Assembly: GCA_030043815.1 (NCBI GenBank)
Contig: JASHWX010000138.1
Coordinates: forward strand, 1 to 8,874
Source of the DNA: Candidatus Rhabdochlamydia sp.
GTDB taxonomy: Bacteria; Chlamydiota; Chlamydiia; Chlamydiales; Rhabdochlamydiaceae
Direction: 5' to 3'
DNA: 8,874 nucleotides
The notes beneath the pieces are model-generated. The model was not told the origin of the DNA, did not search any database, and was given only the letters and a program-made list of their open reading frames with translations. Each line of letters starts with the position of its first letter. The stretch's first letter is position 1. This document shows positions 1 through 5,988 of this stretch, piece by piece. Made by a program: the position numbers and the translations under genes.

Positions 1-32
1 GATAAGTTTCTCTTTCTTCTTATCCTAACCAT
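1..32 (-). CDS. possible start of a further operon gene, cut by window edge
   Basis: Reading leftwards from 32, an ATG opens a frame coding MVRIRRKRNL that runs to the window edge without a stop. An AGGA sits about seven bases upstream, as a ribosome binding site would, and the ATG lies 15 bases past the gcvH stop, matching the close spacing of the other genes in this run. The first residues are rich in Arg and Lys. Only ten codons are visible, so no function can be proposed and the frame may be chance. A nearby ATG at 39 hits a stop after six codons and is not a candidate. Confidence 0.3.
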   Translation of the reverse strand, partial: MVRIRRKRNL

Positions 33-47
33 CCTATCATCCTGCTG

Positions 48-392
48 CTATTTTACAAGTTCCAAATATTGTTTGCGATCGAGGAGGCTTTTCAAATCAT
101 CGGGATCGGAGAGCTTGATTTTAAAAAGCCAGCCTTCTTTTTCTGGGGAAGAATTAATGGGAGGCATTTGATTGACTTCGACAATTTCGCCGGAGACGGG
201 TGAATAAATGTCCGCGGCGGCTTTGGTCGATTCTAAGACGGCAATTTCTTGGCCTGCTTTTGCCTGTTTGCCGACGGCGGGAAGTTCGACATAGACCACT
301 TCGCCGAGTTCTTTTTGCGCGTGTTCGGTGATACCGACAGTTCCGATGTCACCGTTCACTTGGATCCATTCATGCGTTTCTGTGAATTTCAC
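48..392 (-). CDS. gcvH: glycine cleavage system H protein (lipoyl carrier)
   Basis: Small lipoyl-domain protein of 114 aa. In the glycine cleavage system H protein carries the aminomethyl group on a lipoyl arm; in some bacteria it also relays lipoyl or octanoyl groups to other enzymes. The swinging-arm site is clear: VLESTKAAADIYSPVSGEI, with Lys57 as the lipoylated residue. The N-terminal THEWI and GITEHAQKELGEVVYVELP segments are classic GcvH. The C-terminal EGWLFKIKLSD is also typical. The stretch between EVN (about residue 74) and EGW (about 86) is roughly five residues shorter than in most GcvH proteins, which makes the protein short (usual length 120-130 aa). The start is GTG at 392, overlapping the previous stop as GTGA, with GGAGA just upstream. 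No gcvP or gcvT is in the window. Chlamydia trachomatis is, from memory, also reported to keep H protein without P and T, which would favour a lipoate-relay role. It is the last clear gene of the minus-strand run. Confidence 0.95.
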   Translation of the reverse strand: MKFTETHEWIQVNGDIGTVGITEHAQKELGEVVYVELPAVGKQAKAGQEIAVLESTKAAADIYSPVSGEIVEVNQMPPINSSPEKEGWLFKIKLSDPDDLKSLLDRKQYLELVK

Positions 393-1012
393 GATTTCTC
401 CAATTTAAAACTGGCCCAGAGGCGGGGATGCTGTTCTATAGAAAAATGCTGAGAGCTCAAACTGAAATGCTGGGCTTTTCCTTTGAAACGGTGGATGCGG
501 TAAGTCAGACCGATCCGATCGAAGCTGGCGGGGTCATAGCCATGGAGGCACTGGGATGGGATATGGATCTGCAATTCATAGCTGTTTTTTTCGAATTCGG
601 CGCTAACTTGAAGCATGTCCGCATCGCAATAGGGATGAGACTCATCAGCGCGGAAATGGGTGATCTCTTGGGCTTGGATCCCTTGGACGGCTTGAGGCAG
701 GAACACAAATTGATGGCAAAAGCGCGTGGCAAAACCCGCCGTCTTCAAATCCCGTGTATCCAAGAAAAGCTCAAAGGCATCCCCTTCAAAAAATCGCGGA
801 TACAAGGCCTCTTCAAAAGGTTTTTCAACTACAACACCAAGATATAAGCCATTTTCTTTCCACGCCATTGAGACATCTGCAAACCGCTCTTCGCCCAGCC
901 AAGCAGAAGTATCTGGCAGCAAAGAGGGTTTGGAATAAGGAATCTCCCCTTCAAGGGAAAAAAACTCAAGTGGAGCGAGGGCAGGCATGTCCTCTAACGC
1001 TTCCCCGTTCAT
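389..1012 (-). CDS. CBM9-like beta-sandwich domain protein, function unknown
   Basis: A 207-aa protein with no signal peptide or membrane segment, so probably cytosolic. Its pattern resembles carbohydrate-binding module family 9 / DOMON-like domains. WKENGLYLGVVVEK (51-64) fits the 'W.ddgLYlav.v' strand, GDAFELFLDTRD (77-88) fits the 'GDslElfiD' strand, and TRFCHQFVFLP (96-106) follows it. LQIHIP (147-152), IGLTYRIHR (167-175) and WASFKL (199-204) match the later strands. In that family the fold binds sugars, but binding residues cannot be confirmed here. The start overlaps the preceding stop as ATGA, and its own stop overlaps the gcvH start, implying translational coupling to both. Its place directly upstream of gcvH matches the small hypothetical gene next to gcsH in Chlamydia (CT283 by memory); orthology is inference. 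The fold assignment is moderate; the gene itself is secure. Confidence 0.85.
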   Translation of the reverse strand: MNGEALEDMPALAPLEFFSLEGEIPYSKPSLLPDTSAWLGEERFADVSMAWKENGLYLGVVVEKPFEEALYPRFFEGDAFELFLDTRDLKTAGFATRFCHQFVFLPQAVQGIQAQEITHFRADESHPYCDADMLQVSAEFEKNSYELQIHIPSQCLHGYDPASFDRIGLTYRIHRFKGKAQHFSLSSQHFSIEQHPRLWASFKLEKS

Positions 1013-3354
1013 CTCTCGTCATTCCTCGCGTAGGACAGGTTGATCGATTTCTTCTCGTCAATTTTTTGCAGGAGCTGGAGCATCATGTCGCGTTTGGCGT
1101 CAAAGGCGAGGATTTGATGCCCTTGCTCAACGCTGTCGATTGGAGCTTGCGCAGAGATCCCTTTTTCTTTCACGTAAAAGAAGGCCAGCGCTCCTCTTTC
1201 TCCGATTTTTACTGGCGACCATTCTTGAGGCCCCAATGCAAACAAATCGTCTTTAGAAAAGGGAACGGATGTCGCCCGTTCCATGATCGTTTCCGTTTTT
1301 TCGATGAGCCATTGCGTCGCCAAGGATGCATCTGTCGAATCCTGTTTGATCCCAGCGGTGTCCTCTGAGTTCTTTTGCAATTGCCGCTGAATTTCCTTCA
1401 TGAGAGGAAGAAGGCGCGCATTGCTGTAAAAGACAAGAGGCATCTCGCCTGCTTTTCCCGGGAGGACGCCGAATTCTTCGCGATAGTTTTCTTCAATGGC
1501 CTTGAGCAAGTCGGCATACAGCGATTTGCCGATTTGTTCTTTCACTTCTTTAAATGGCTTCCATTGCCCGTTTGTCTGTTGAAAGAGGCGGCTTTCCTTC
1601 TTGCGGACATCGGCATACGCATCTTCGAGCCGTTGATCCAGCAGTTGATCGAGCGTGCCATCTTTCAAAGCTTCTTCAAACGTCAGGATTTTTTTGGCCT
1701 CATCGCGGCTTAAAATCGCAATCTGGTAATAATGCTCTCCATCGGGAGAATAATAGCTTAAGCGCTGATTGGCGCTGATTGGCTTTTCTCCTTTTAATGC
1801 CGCTTGGTGCAGCAGGGCAATGAGCTCATCTCCCTCGCCAATGCCCGGGAAGGGGAATTTCCCGCCTTTCATCCGAAGGCTGACGGTGGACGTTTTGGGC
1901 ATGGCCTTTCCAAGGGCTAATTGAATTTTAGCGGGTTGTTCTTCAACCATCTTGCTGCGCGCAAACTGATCGATTGCCAACTTAAGCTTGGATTCGAGTT
2001 TATCAAGGGCAAAGAGCCGCTCGTCTTGAGTATTCGCCTTGATGAGAGCGACCTCGGAAAAGTTCTTTTTCAAGAGATCCCAATGCGCATCTTGGCTCTC
2101 CCATTCTCCCGTTTCTTTGACACTGATCTGGCGTGCGAGCTCTTCCCTGCTGACGCTGCTCCATTCCAATTCAAATTGCCTTTCCACCAACTGAGGCGCT
2201 TTTTTCTCGATTTGCTCTAAGGACGCAAATTGCCGCGGAAGGCGCAAATCGGAGCGCAGGCGCGATGCATCGGCAGCGACCGCTTCCAAGTAGACTTGGA
2301 ATTTGAGCATGGAGCGGAAATCGGTCAGCTGAAGGGCCGTTGGCAATTGATAGAGCTGGACGCGGACGTTTTCTTTAGCGAATTGATCAAATTGCTGATA
2401 GCTAAGCCGATCAACTAAGACGCTTCCGCTCGCATCGTCGAATAAGCGGCGGAACAGCATGACTTTTTTCCAGGCTCCTATCAGACTAGGCTCGTCGAGT
2501 CCAAGCGAGCGCATTTTCATTTGGAAATATTGGTCTGCCTCTTCAGCGCTGAGCTTCCCTTGGCTGTCGGATTGGCGATAAGCTTGATAAAGGTGCTGGA
2601 AAAGATCGCCGCGCACTTCTTCGGTCTTCACTTCATAGCCTAAAGATTCGGCAAGCTGGGACGAGTTGATGATGAACTGGCCGATCAAAGAGATGAATCG
2701 GCTGCCGAACCACTCTTCCAATGATTTAAATCCATAAAGGGAGAAATCCGCATGGGCAAGCATCGGGTCTGCTTCGATCCCTTGCTGATTTTGCTGCCAC
2801 GCCAACACCTGTTTCACTTGTTCAGGCGGCATCCTCAACTGGTCGAGATAAACCTGGGTCATCAATGTCAGGGTCTCATAGGTCGTTTGCTCGCTTTTGA
2901 GTTTGAGCGCATAAAAATGCTCGCAAAATTGAGGAGAAAAACGGGCCCAGATCGACTCGACATTGATTTGCCGTGCATGCGGATGGACATAGGTACGGTA
3001 TTGATGGATCTTTTTGACACGGACATCGAGGTCGCTTTTCAGATCGTCAAAGTAGCGTTTGGCAAGCATGACGCCAAGGCCGCTTGCGAGAAAATCGCGC
3101 TCGATCACGCCGTCGTTTAAGAAATTGGGGGAGCGTCCGCCGTCAAATGGGGAGGATTCGATCAGCCTGCACAGCTGTGCGAGCTCTTGCTGCATAATGG
3201 GAGAGCCGGCCACGCCTTTTACTATCTCTTTGTCAGGCGGCAAATCGCGATTTGTAAAAGTGCTGTATGTGCCGAAAAAGGAAAAAGAAATGACGATCGT
3301 CACTGTAATGACAATGAAAAAGATCCGCTGATGCTTGCGTAAAAAATTTAACAT
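1009..3354 (-). CDS. membrane-anchored SurA_N/PpiD-like chaperone-type protein
   Basis: A 781-aa protein with a positively charged N-terminus (RKHQR, residues 6-10), then one hydrophobic segment at about 11-31 ending in SFSFFGTY. That architecture, N-terminus inside and a long tail in the periplasm, is shared with PpiD and other SurA N-terminal-domain proteins, whose anchors end in a similar 'sFvffG' motif. The next segment, KGVAGSPIMQQELAQL (about 46-61), fits the start of the SurA_N chaperone fold. The rest is rich in charged helices, including a run from about 558 to 590. I do not see a convincing parvulin PPIase core, so isomerase activity should not be assumed. E. coli PpiD has 623 aa, so this protein is long. 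Likely role by family: holding or folding exported proteins at the inner membrane. The start is ATG with AGGGAG seven bases upstream, overlapping the proS stop; the gap to proS is 10 bases. The stop overlaps the next start (ATGA). Confidence 0.8.
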   Translation of the reverse strand: MLNFLRKHQRIFFIVITVTIVISFSFFGTYSTFTNRDLPPDKEIVKGVAGSPIMQQELAQLCRLIESSPFDGGRSPNFLNDGVIERDFLASGLGVMLAKRYFDDLKSDLDVRVKKIHQYRTYVHPHARQINVESIWARFSPQFCEHFYALKLKSEQTTYETLTLMTQVYLDQLRMPPEQVKQVLAWQQNQQGIEADPMLAHADFSLYGFKSLEEWFGSRFISLIGQFIINSSQLAESLGYEVKTEEVRGDLFQHLYQAYRQSDSQGKLSAEEADQYFQMKMRSLGLDEPSLIGAWKKVMLFRRLFDDASGSVLVDRLSYQQFDQFAKENVRVQLYQLPTALQLTDFRSMLKFQVYLEAVAADASRLRSDLRLPRQFASLEQIEKKAPQLVERQFELEWSSVSREELARQISVKETGEWESQDAHWDLLKKNFSEVALIKANTQDERLFALDKLESKLKLAIDQFARSKMVEEQPAKIQLALGKAMPKTSTVSLRMKGGKFPFPGIGEGDELIALLHQAALKGEKPISANQRLSYYSPDGEHYYQIAILSRDEAKKILTFEEALKDGTLDQLLDQRLEDAYADVRKKESRLFQQTNGQWKPFKEVKEQIGKSLYADLLKAIEENYREEFGVLPGKAGEMPLVFYSNARLLPLMKEIQRQLQKNSEDTAGIKQDSTDASLATQWLIEKTETIMERATSVPFSKDDLFALGPQEWSPVKIGERGALAFFYVKEKGISAQAPIDSVEQGHQILAFDAKRDMMLQLLQKIDEKKSINLSYARNDER

Positions 3355-3364
3355 ATTATTCTCC

Positions 3365-4876
3365 CTAATATGCTTTTGAATACACTACTCGGCGGCTGCT
3401 TTTTTGGCCAGTGAACGGGCAGCGCCCCTCTTCTTCTGGCGCGTCCAATGGGATGCAGCGGATGGTCACGCTTAAATCGCGCTTGATTTTTTCTTCGATC
3501 GCAGGATCTCCGTTCCAATGGCACAATGCAAATCCTCCATGGATCTCAGGATTTTCGGCATTCTTCGGCGTAAAAAACTCGAAAAATTCTTCCTTGGTGT
3601 CGATCTTTTTCATGTGAGAATTTCGGAAAGCCGCGGCGCGCCGGAAAAGATTTTTCTGAATGTCTTCGAGCTGATTTACAATCGTCGCCAAAAGCTCTTC
3701 TCGGGTTTGCTTCGCGATGTCTCGATGGCCCAGGTCGCGTCTTGCCACAGGCAGCTGATTGCTTGCGATATCGCGCGGACCGATCTCGATGCGGATGGGG
3801 ACCCCTTTTTTGATCCACGACCACATCTTATCCCCTCCCCTCATCTCCCGTTCATCGACGATGACGTTCAAGTTGCGGCCATCATAATGGATGTGGCGGA
3901 GCTGTCCGGCAAGAGAATGGCAATAAGAAAGCACTTCAGACTTCGTTTCTTCTTTGTGGATCACTGGAACAATGACAATGTGGGATGAAGCGACGCGCGG
4001 AGGCAGGACCAGCCCGTCATCATCGCTATGCGTCATGACTATCGCACCGATGAGCCGCGTGGTCGTGCCCCATGAGGTCGTCCACGCATAGCGCACCTCC
4101 CCGTCGACATCGCGGAATTTGATCTCTGACGCTTTAGCAAAATTTTGCCCGAGGAAATGAGACGTTCCCCCTTGCAGGGCTTTGCGGTCTTGCGTCATCG
4201 TTTCAATGCAAAAGGTCTTCACGGCGCCTGGAAATTTTTCTCCCTCGGTCTTTTCCCCTTTGATGACAGGAACTGCGAGCGTATTTTCTACAAAATCGAC
4301 ATACACATCGAGCATGCGCATCGTCTCTTCCATCGCTTCCGCTTCAGCGGCATGGGCCGTATGCCCTTCCTGCCAGAGGAATTCTGCGGTGCGCAAGAAC
4401 ATCCGCGTGCGCATTTCCCAGCGCACCACATTGCACCATTGGTTAATCAAGATTGGCAGATCGCGATAAGACTCCACCCATTTCGCGTACATCGCCCCGA
4501 TGATCGTCTCCGATGTCGGACGCACGATGAGAGGCTCGTCGAGCTCCCCTGCAGGCTTGAGCTTGCCTTCTTTATCTTTTTCAAGCCTATGATGCGTGAC
4601 GACGGCGCACTCTTTGGCAAATCCTTCGACATGCTCGGCCTCTTTTTCGAGAAAACTCAAAGGGATGAAGAGAGGAAAATAGGCATTCGCATGCCCTGTC
4701 GCCTTGAATTTGCCATCCAAGACGCGCTGCATGTTCTCCCAGATCGCATATCCCCAGGGTTTGATCACCATGCAGCCGCGCACAGGCGAGTGCTCGGCGA
4801 GATCGGCGGCGCGGACAACAGCCTGGAACCACTCCGCATAATTTTCTTCACGTGTGGGTTGAATCGCAGTTTGCAT
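3365..4876 (-). CDS. proS: prolyl-tRNA synthetase, archaeal/eukaryotic-like type
   Basis: Class II aminoacyl-tRNA synthetase that charges tRNA-Pro in the cytosol; 503 aa from the ATG. Motif 1 lies around residues 34-75 (RGCMVIKPWGYAIWE). Motif 2 is at about 153-177 and includes RTAEFLWQEGHTAH. Motif 3 is at about 273-294 (GTTTRLIGAIVMTHSDDDGL). The anticodon-binding domain starts near 298 (SSHIVIVPVIHKEE). A C-terminal domain ends in RRVVYSKAY, with the terminal tyrosine typical of archaeal/eukaryotic-like ProRS. There is no room for the inserted editing domain that lies between motifs 2 and 3 in the roughly 570-aa bacterial type. Cysteines at about 452, 474 and 486 remain in the C-terminal domain, fewer than a full four-Cys zinc site. 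The ATG at 4876 has no clear ribosome binding site. An in-frame TTG at 4885 adds three residues and sits 14 bases after an AAGGG, so the start is uncertain. The gene follows lplA by 15 bases. Confidence 0.95.
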   Translation of the reverse strand: MQTAIQPTREENYAEWFQAVVRAADLAEHSPVRGCMVIKPWGYAIWENMQRVLDGKFKATGHANAYFPLFIPLSFLEKEAEHVEGFAKECAVVTHHRLEKDKEGKLKPAGELDEPLIVRPTSETIIGAMYAKWVESYRDLPILINQWCNVVRWEMRTRMFLRTAEFLWQEGHTAHAAEAEAMEETMRMLDVYVDFVENTLAVPVIKGEKTEGEKFPGAVKTFCIETMTQDRKALQGGTSHFLGQNFAKASEIKFRDVDGEVRYAWTTSWGTTTRLIGAIVMTHSDDDGLVLPPRVASSHIVIVPVIHKEETKSEVLSYCHSLAGQLRHIHYDGRNLNVIVDEREMRGGDKMWSWIKKGVPIRIEIGPRDIASNQLPVARRDLGHRDIAKQTREELLATIVNQLEDIQKNLFRRAAAFRNSHMKKIDTKEEFFEFFTPKNAENPEIHGGFALCHWNGDPAIEEKIKRDLSVTIRCIPLDAPEEEGRCPFTGQKSSRRVVYSKAY

Positions 4877-4891
4877 AAGAAACAATATTAT

Positions 4892-5596
4892 TCAATGCAC
4901 CCTTAAATGGGTAGCTAAAAGCGCGCGGAGGCGTCCTTTGGCAAAAGCCAATTCCTGCTCCCTCGCGCTGCCAAGCAGCGGACACGTGTGGGCCATCATG
5001 GCATCTCTCACTTGGGTGCCCGGCAATAAAACCTGGTCCAAATAGTCTTTTGGGGGAAGCTGCAGCGCGATCGTCCCTTGATGCAAAAACCCTTTTCGGG
5101 TCTTTCTCTGGGCGGCCCCCGCGACTTTCCTCCCTTCCCACATCACATCGTATTTCGTCGGCTTGGCCATGCAAAAATGCATGCAATTCCCATCCCTAGA
5201 AGAAAAATCCTCCAGCGTCATCGTCAACGGTCTCTTATTATCTAAAAATTCCTTCACACACCCCAATACTGCCTGGTTGACGAAGGCGTAATTCTCCAGT
5301 GTATTCATCGAAAATTCAGGGCAATGCGCCGGAACCAGCACCGTGAAAGCCATGTCCCAAATATGGAACACGATCCCCCCGCCTGTCGGCCGCCGGGCAA
5401 GATTTAAAGAAAGCTTTTTCGCATTGTCGAGATTGAGCAGCTTCGACGGATCGGTAAAATATCCATATGTGGCGCTGTCCCCTTCCCACTCGTACAGGTG
5501 CAAAACGGGCCGACCATATCGGTCGGCATTTTCCAGCAGCTCGGCATCGAAACGCATGATGGCTTCGGCCTTGTCTTTACCTGTATCGATGATCAT
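4892..5596 (-). CDS. lplA: lipoate-protein ligase / octanoyltransferase family protein (LplA-LipM-like)
   Basis: A 234-aa member of the BPL/LplA/LipB fold, whose members attach or transfer lipoate or octanoate to lipoyl-domain lysines. RRPTGGGIVFH (68-78) is the conserved substrate-binding loop. GRKVAGAAQRKTRKGFLHQG (155-174) holds the family lysine, Lys157. The separate C-terminal domain of E. coli LplA (338 aa) is absent, as in short chlamydial ligases. Cys142, in HFCMAKPTKYDVMWEGRKVAG, aligns by eye with the nucleophilic cysteine of LipM-type octanoyltransferases ('CF..pS.yE...eGrKvaGSAQ'), so acyl transfer rather than ATP-dependent ligation is a real alternative. GcvH, a likely acceptor, is encoded four genes downstream in the same run. 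The ATG overlaps the upstream stop as ATGA without a clear ribosome binding site, suggesting coupled translation. The family is certain; the exact reaction is not. Confidence 0.9.
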   Translation of the reverse strand: MIIDTGKDKAEAIMRFDAELLENADRYGRPVLHLYEWEGDSATYGYFTDPSKLLNLDNAKKLSLNLARRPTGGGIVFHIWDMAFTVLVPAHCPEFSMNTLENYAFVNQAVLGCVKEFLDNKRPLTMTLEDFSSRDGNCMHFCMAKPTKYDVMWEGRKVAGAAQRKTRKGFLHQGTIALQLPPKDYLDQVLLPGTQVRDAMMAHTCPLLGSAREQELAFAKGRLRALLATHLRVH

Positions 5597-5862
5597 ACTG
5601 GGCGGAATCGGGGTATCTTTTGTCCATTGATTGTCACCGTCTCCAAGAACATCTCAAGCGGCCGGACCCAGACGGCATGATCGCCGAACGTCGGCTCATC
5701 ATAAAGCGCTTGATACACGACACAAAGCTCAAGAGTCTCGCTATGCCTTGCCGTCCCTAAGATTTTATAGCGCTTTCCTTTAAAATGCTCGAAAATCGCC
5801 CCCGTGGGCACCCGTGCGTCAAGTTCATTTTCTCGAGTCCGATCTATAGGCTTATTTCTCAT
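5593..5862 (-). CDS. DUF1653 family protein
   Basis: A small soluble protein of 89 aa matching the DUF1653 pattern. GAIFEHFKGKRYKILGTARH (21-40) corresponds to 'G.YrHfKGk.Y.vlgvA.hsE', VVYQALY (48-54) to 'VvYraLY', and VWVRPLEMFLETV (64-76) to 'lWvRPl.mF.e.V'. The final IPRF fits the closing 'RF' of the family. DUF1653 proteins have no firmly established biochemical role, and none is offered here. It is the first gene of the minus-strand run, and its stop overlaps the lplA start (ATGA). The 20 bases before its ATG are A/T-rich with no Shine-Dalgarno sequence, and a possible promoter lies so close that the leader would be only a few bases. The start is chosen as the only ATG upstream of the conserved domain. 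Confidence 0.88.
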   Translation of the reverse strand: MRNKPIDRTRENELDARVPTGAIFEHFKGKRYKILGTARHSETLELCVVYQALYDEPTFGDHAVWVRPLEMFLETVTINGQKIPRFRPV

Positions 5863-5871
5863 TTATTTTCA

Positions 5872-5901
5872 ATAATTAAGCTAAATATGCTTTTTTTTCA
5901 A
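5872..5901 (-). promoter_or_regulatory. possible minus-strand promoter for the six-gene run
   Basis: On the minus strand TTGAAA (5901-5896) is a good -35 element. AATTAT (5877-5872), 18 bases further on, matches four of six -10 positions. Initiation would fall near 5865, leaving a leader of only about three bases before the ATG at 5862, which would make the message nearly leaderless. This is the best candidate in the short divergent region, but the weak -10 makes it tentative. Confidence 0.3.
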
Positions 5902-5905
5902 GCAT
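5887..5905 (+). other. small T-rich inverted repeat in divergent promoter region
   Basis: ATGCTT (5887-5892) and AAGCAT (5900-5905) are perfect inverted arms around a T-rich 7-base spacer, and T residues continue after the second arm. It overlaps the candidate minus-strand -35. It could be a weak insulating terminator between the divergent genes, a protein site, or simply A/T-rich sequence upstream of clpC. Confidence 0.3.
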
Positions 5906-5926
5906 TTTTGCACTCCCTCCCCTCTA

Positions 5927-5955
5927 TTGCAAAAAAAGCTTAAACCCTCTACAAT
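5927..5955 (+). promoter_or_regulatory. sigma70/sigma66-type promoter of clpC
   Basis: TTGCAA (5927-5932) and TACAAT (5950-5955) are separated by exactly 17 bases, close to the bacterial housekeeping consensus (five of six positions for the -10). Initiation is expected near 5962, giving a leader of about 27 bases before the clpC ATG. Inverted arms ACCCTC (5944-5949) and GAGGGT (5963-5968) flank the -10 and start site, as an operator would. No CIRCE (HrcA) or CtsR heptad-repeat site is visible. Confidence 0.65.
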
Positions 5956-5982
5956 TCATAATGAGGGTAGTCCTCTTGAGGG
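5944..5982 (+). promoter_or_regulatory. candidate operator: GAGGG/CCCTC motifs over the clpC start region
   Basis: ACCCTC (5944-5949) and GAGGGT (5963-5968) form a perfect inverted repeat with a 13-base spacer that contains the -10 hexamer and the expected start site. A second element, the palindrome CCTCTTGAGG (5972-5981), contains the GAGG of the ribosome binding site, with GAGGG at 5978-5982. Two more CCCTC copies lie upstream at 5915-5919 and 5920-5924. Placement fits a repressor site, but no known regulator recognises this motif to my knowledge. Confidence 0.35.
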
Positions 5983-5983
5983 A
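5978..5983 (+). promoter_or_regulatory. ribosome binding site of clpC
   Basis: GAGGGA lies five bases before the ATG at 5989, a strong Shine-Dalgarno match at near-ideal spacing. It fixes the clpC start and contrasts with the weak or absent sites of several genes on the other strand. Confidence 0.8.
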
Positions 5984-5988
5984 ATCAT

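Noticed and set aside
754..1368. 204-codon plus-strand open frame
   Set aside because: It crosses two confident minus-strand genes joined by an ATGA overlap, has no domain pattern and no ribosome binding site worth noting.
1762..1781. Ten-base tandem duplication GCGCTGATTG x2 inside the PpiD-like gene
   Set aside because: Ten bases would shift the frame if newly inserted, but the reading frame is intact across 781 codons, so it is most likely chance similarity in coding sequence.
4876..4894. lplA stop and proS start in the same frame, hinting at TGA readthrough to a fusion
   Set aside because: Only 15 bases separate them, so a shared frame is a one-in-three coincidence, and no readthrough signal is visible.
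4145..4906. 253-codon plus-strand open frame opposite proS
   Set aside because: It lies entirely antisense to a clear ProRS (and the lplA end), shows no recognisable domain, and its composition (Arg/His/Phe-rich) is what reverse reading of a coding frame gives.
5863..5988. Search for CIRCE or CtsR heat-shock operators upstream of clpC
   Set aside because: No TTAGCACTC/GAGTGCTAA pair and no GGTCAAA direct repeat was found.
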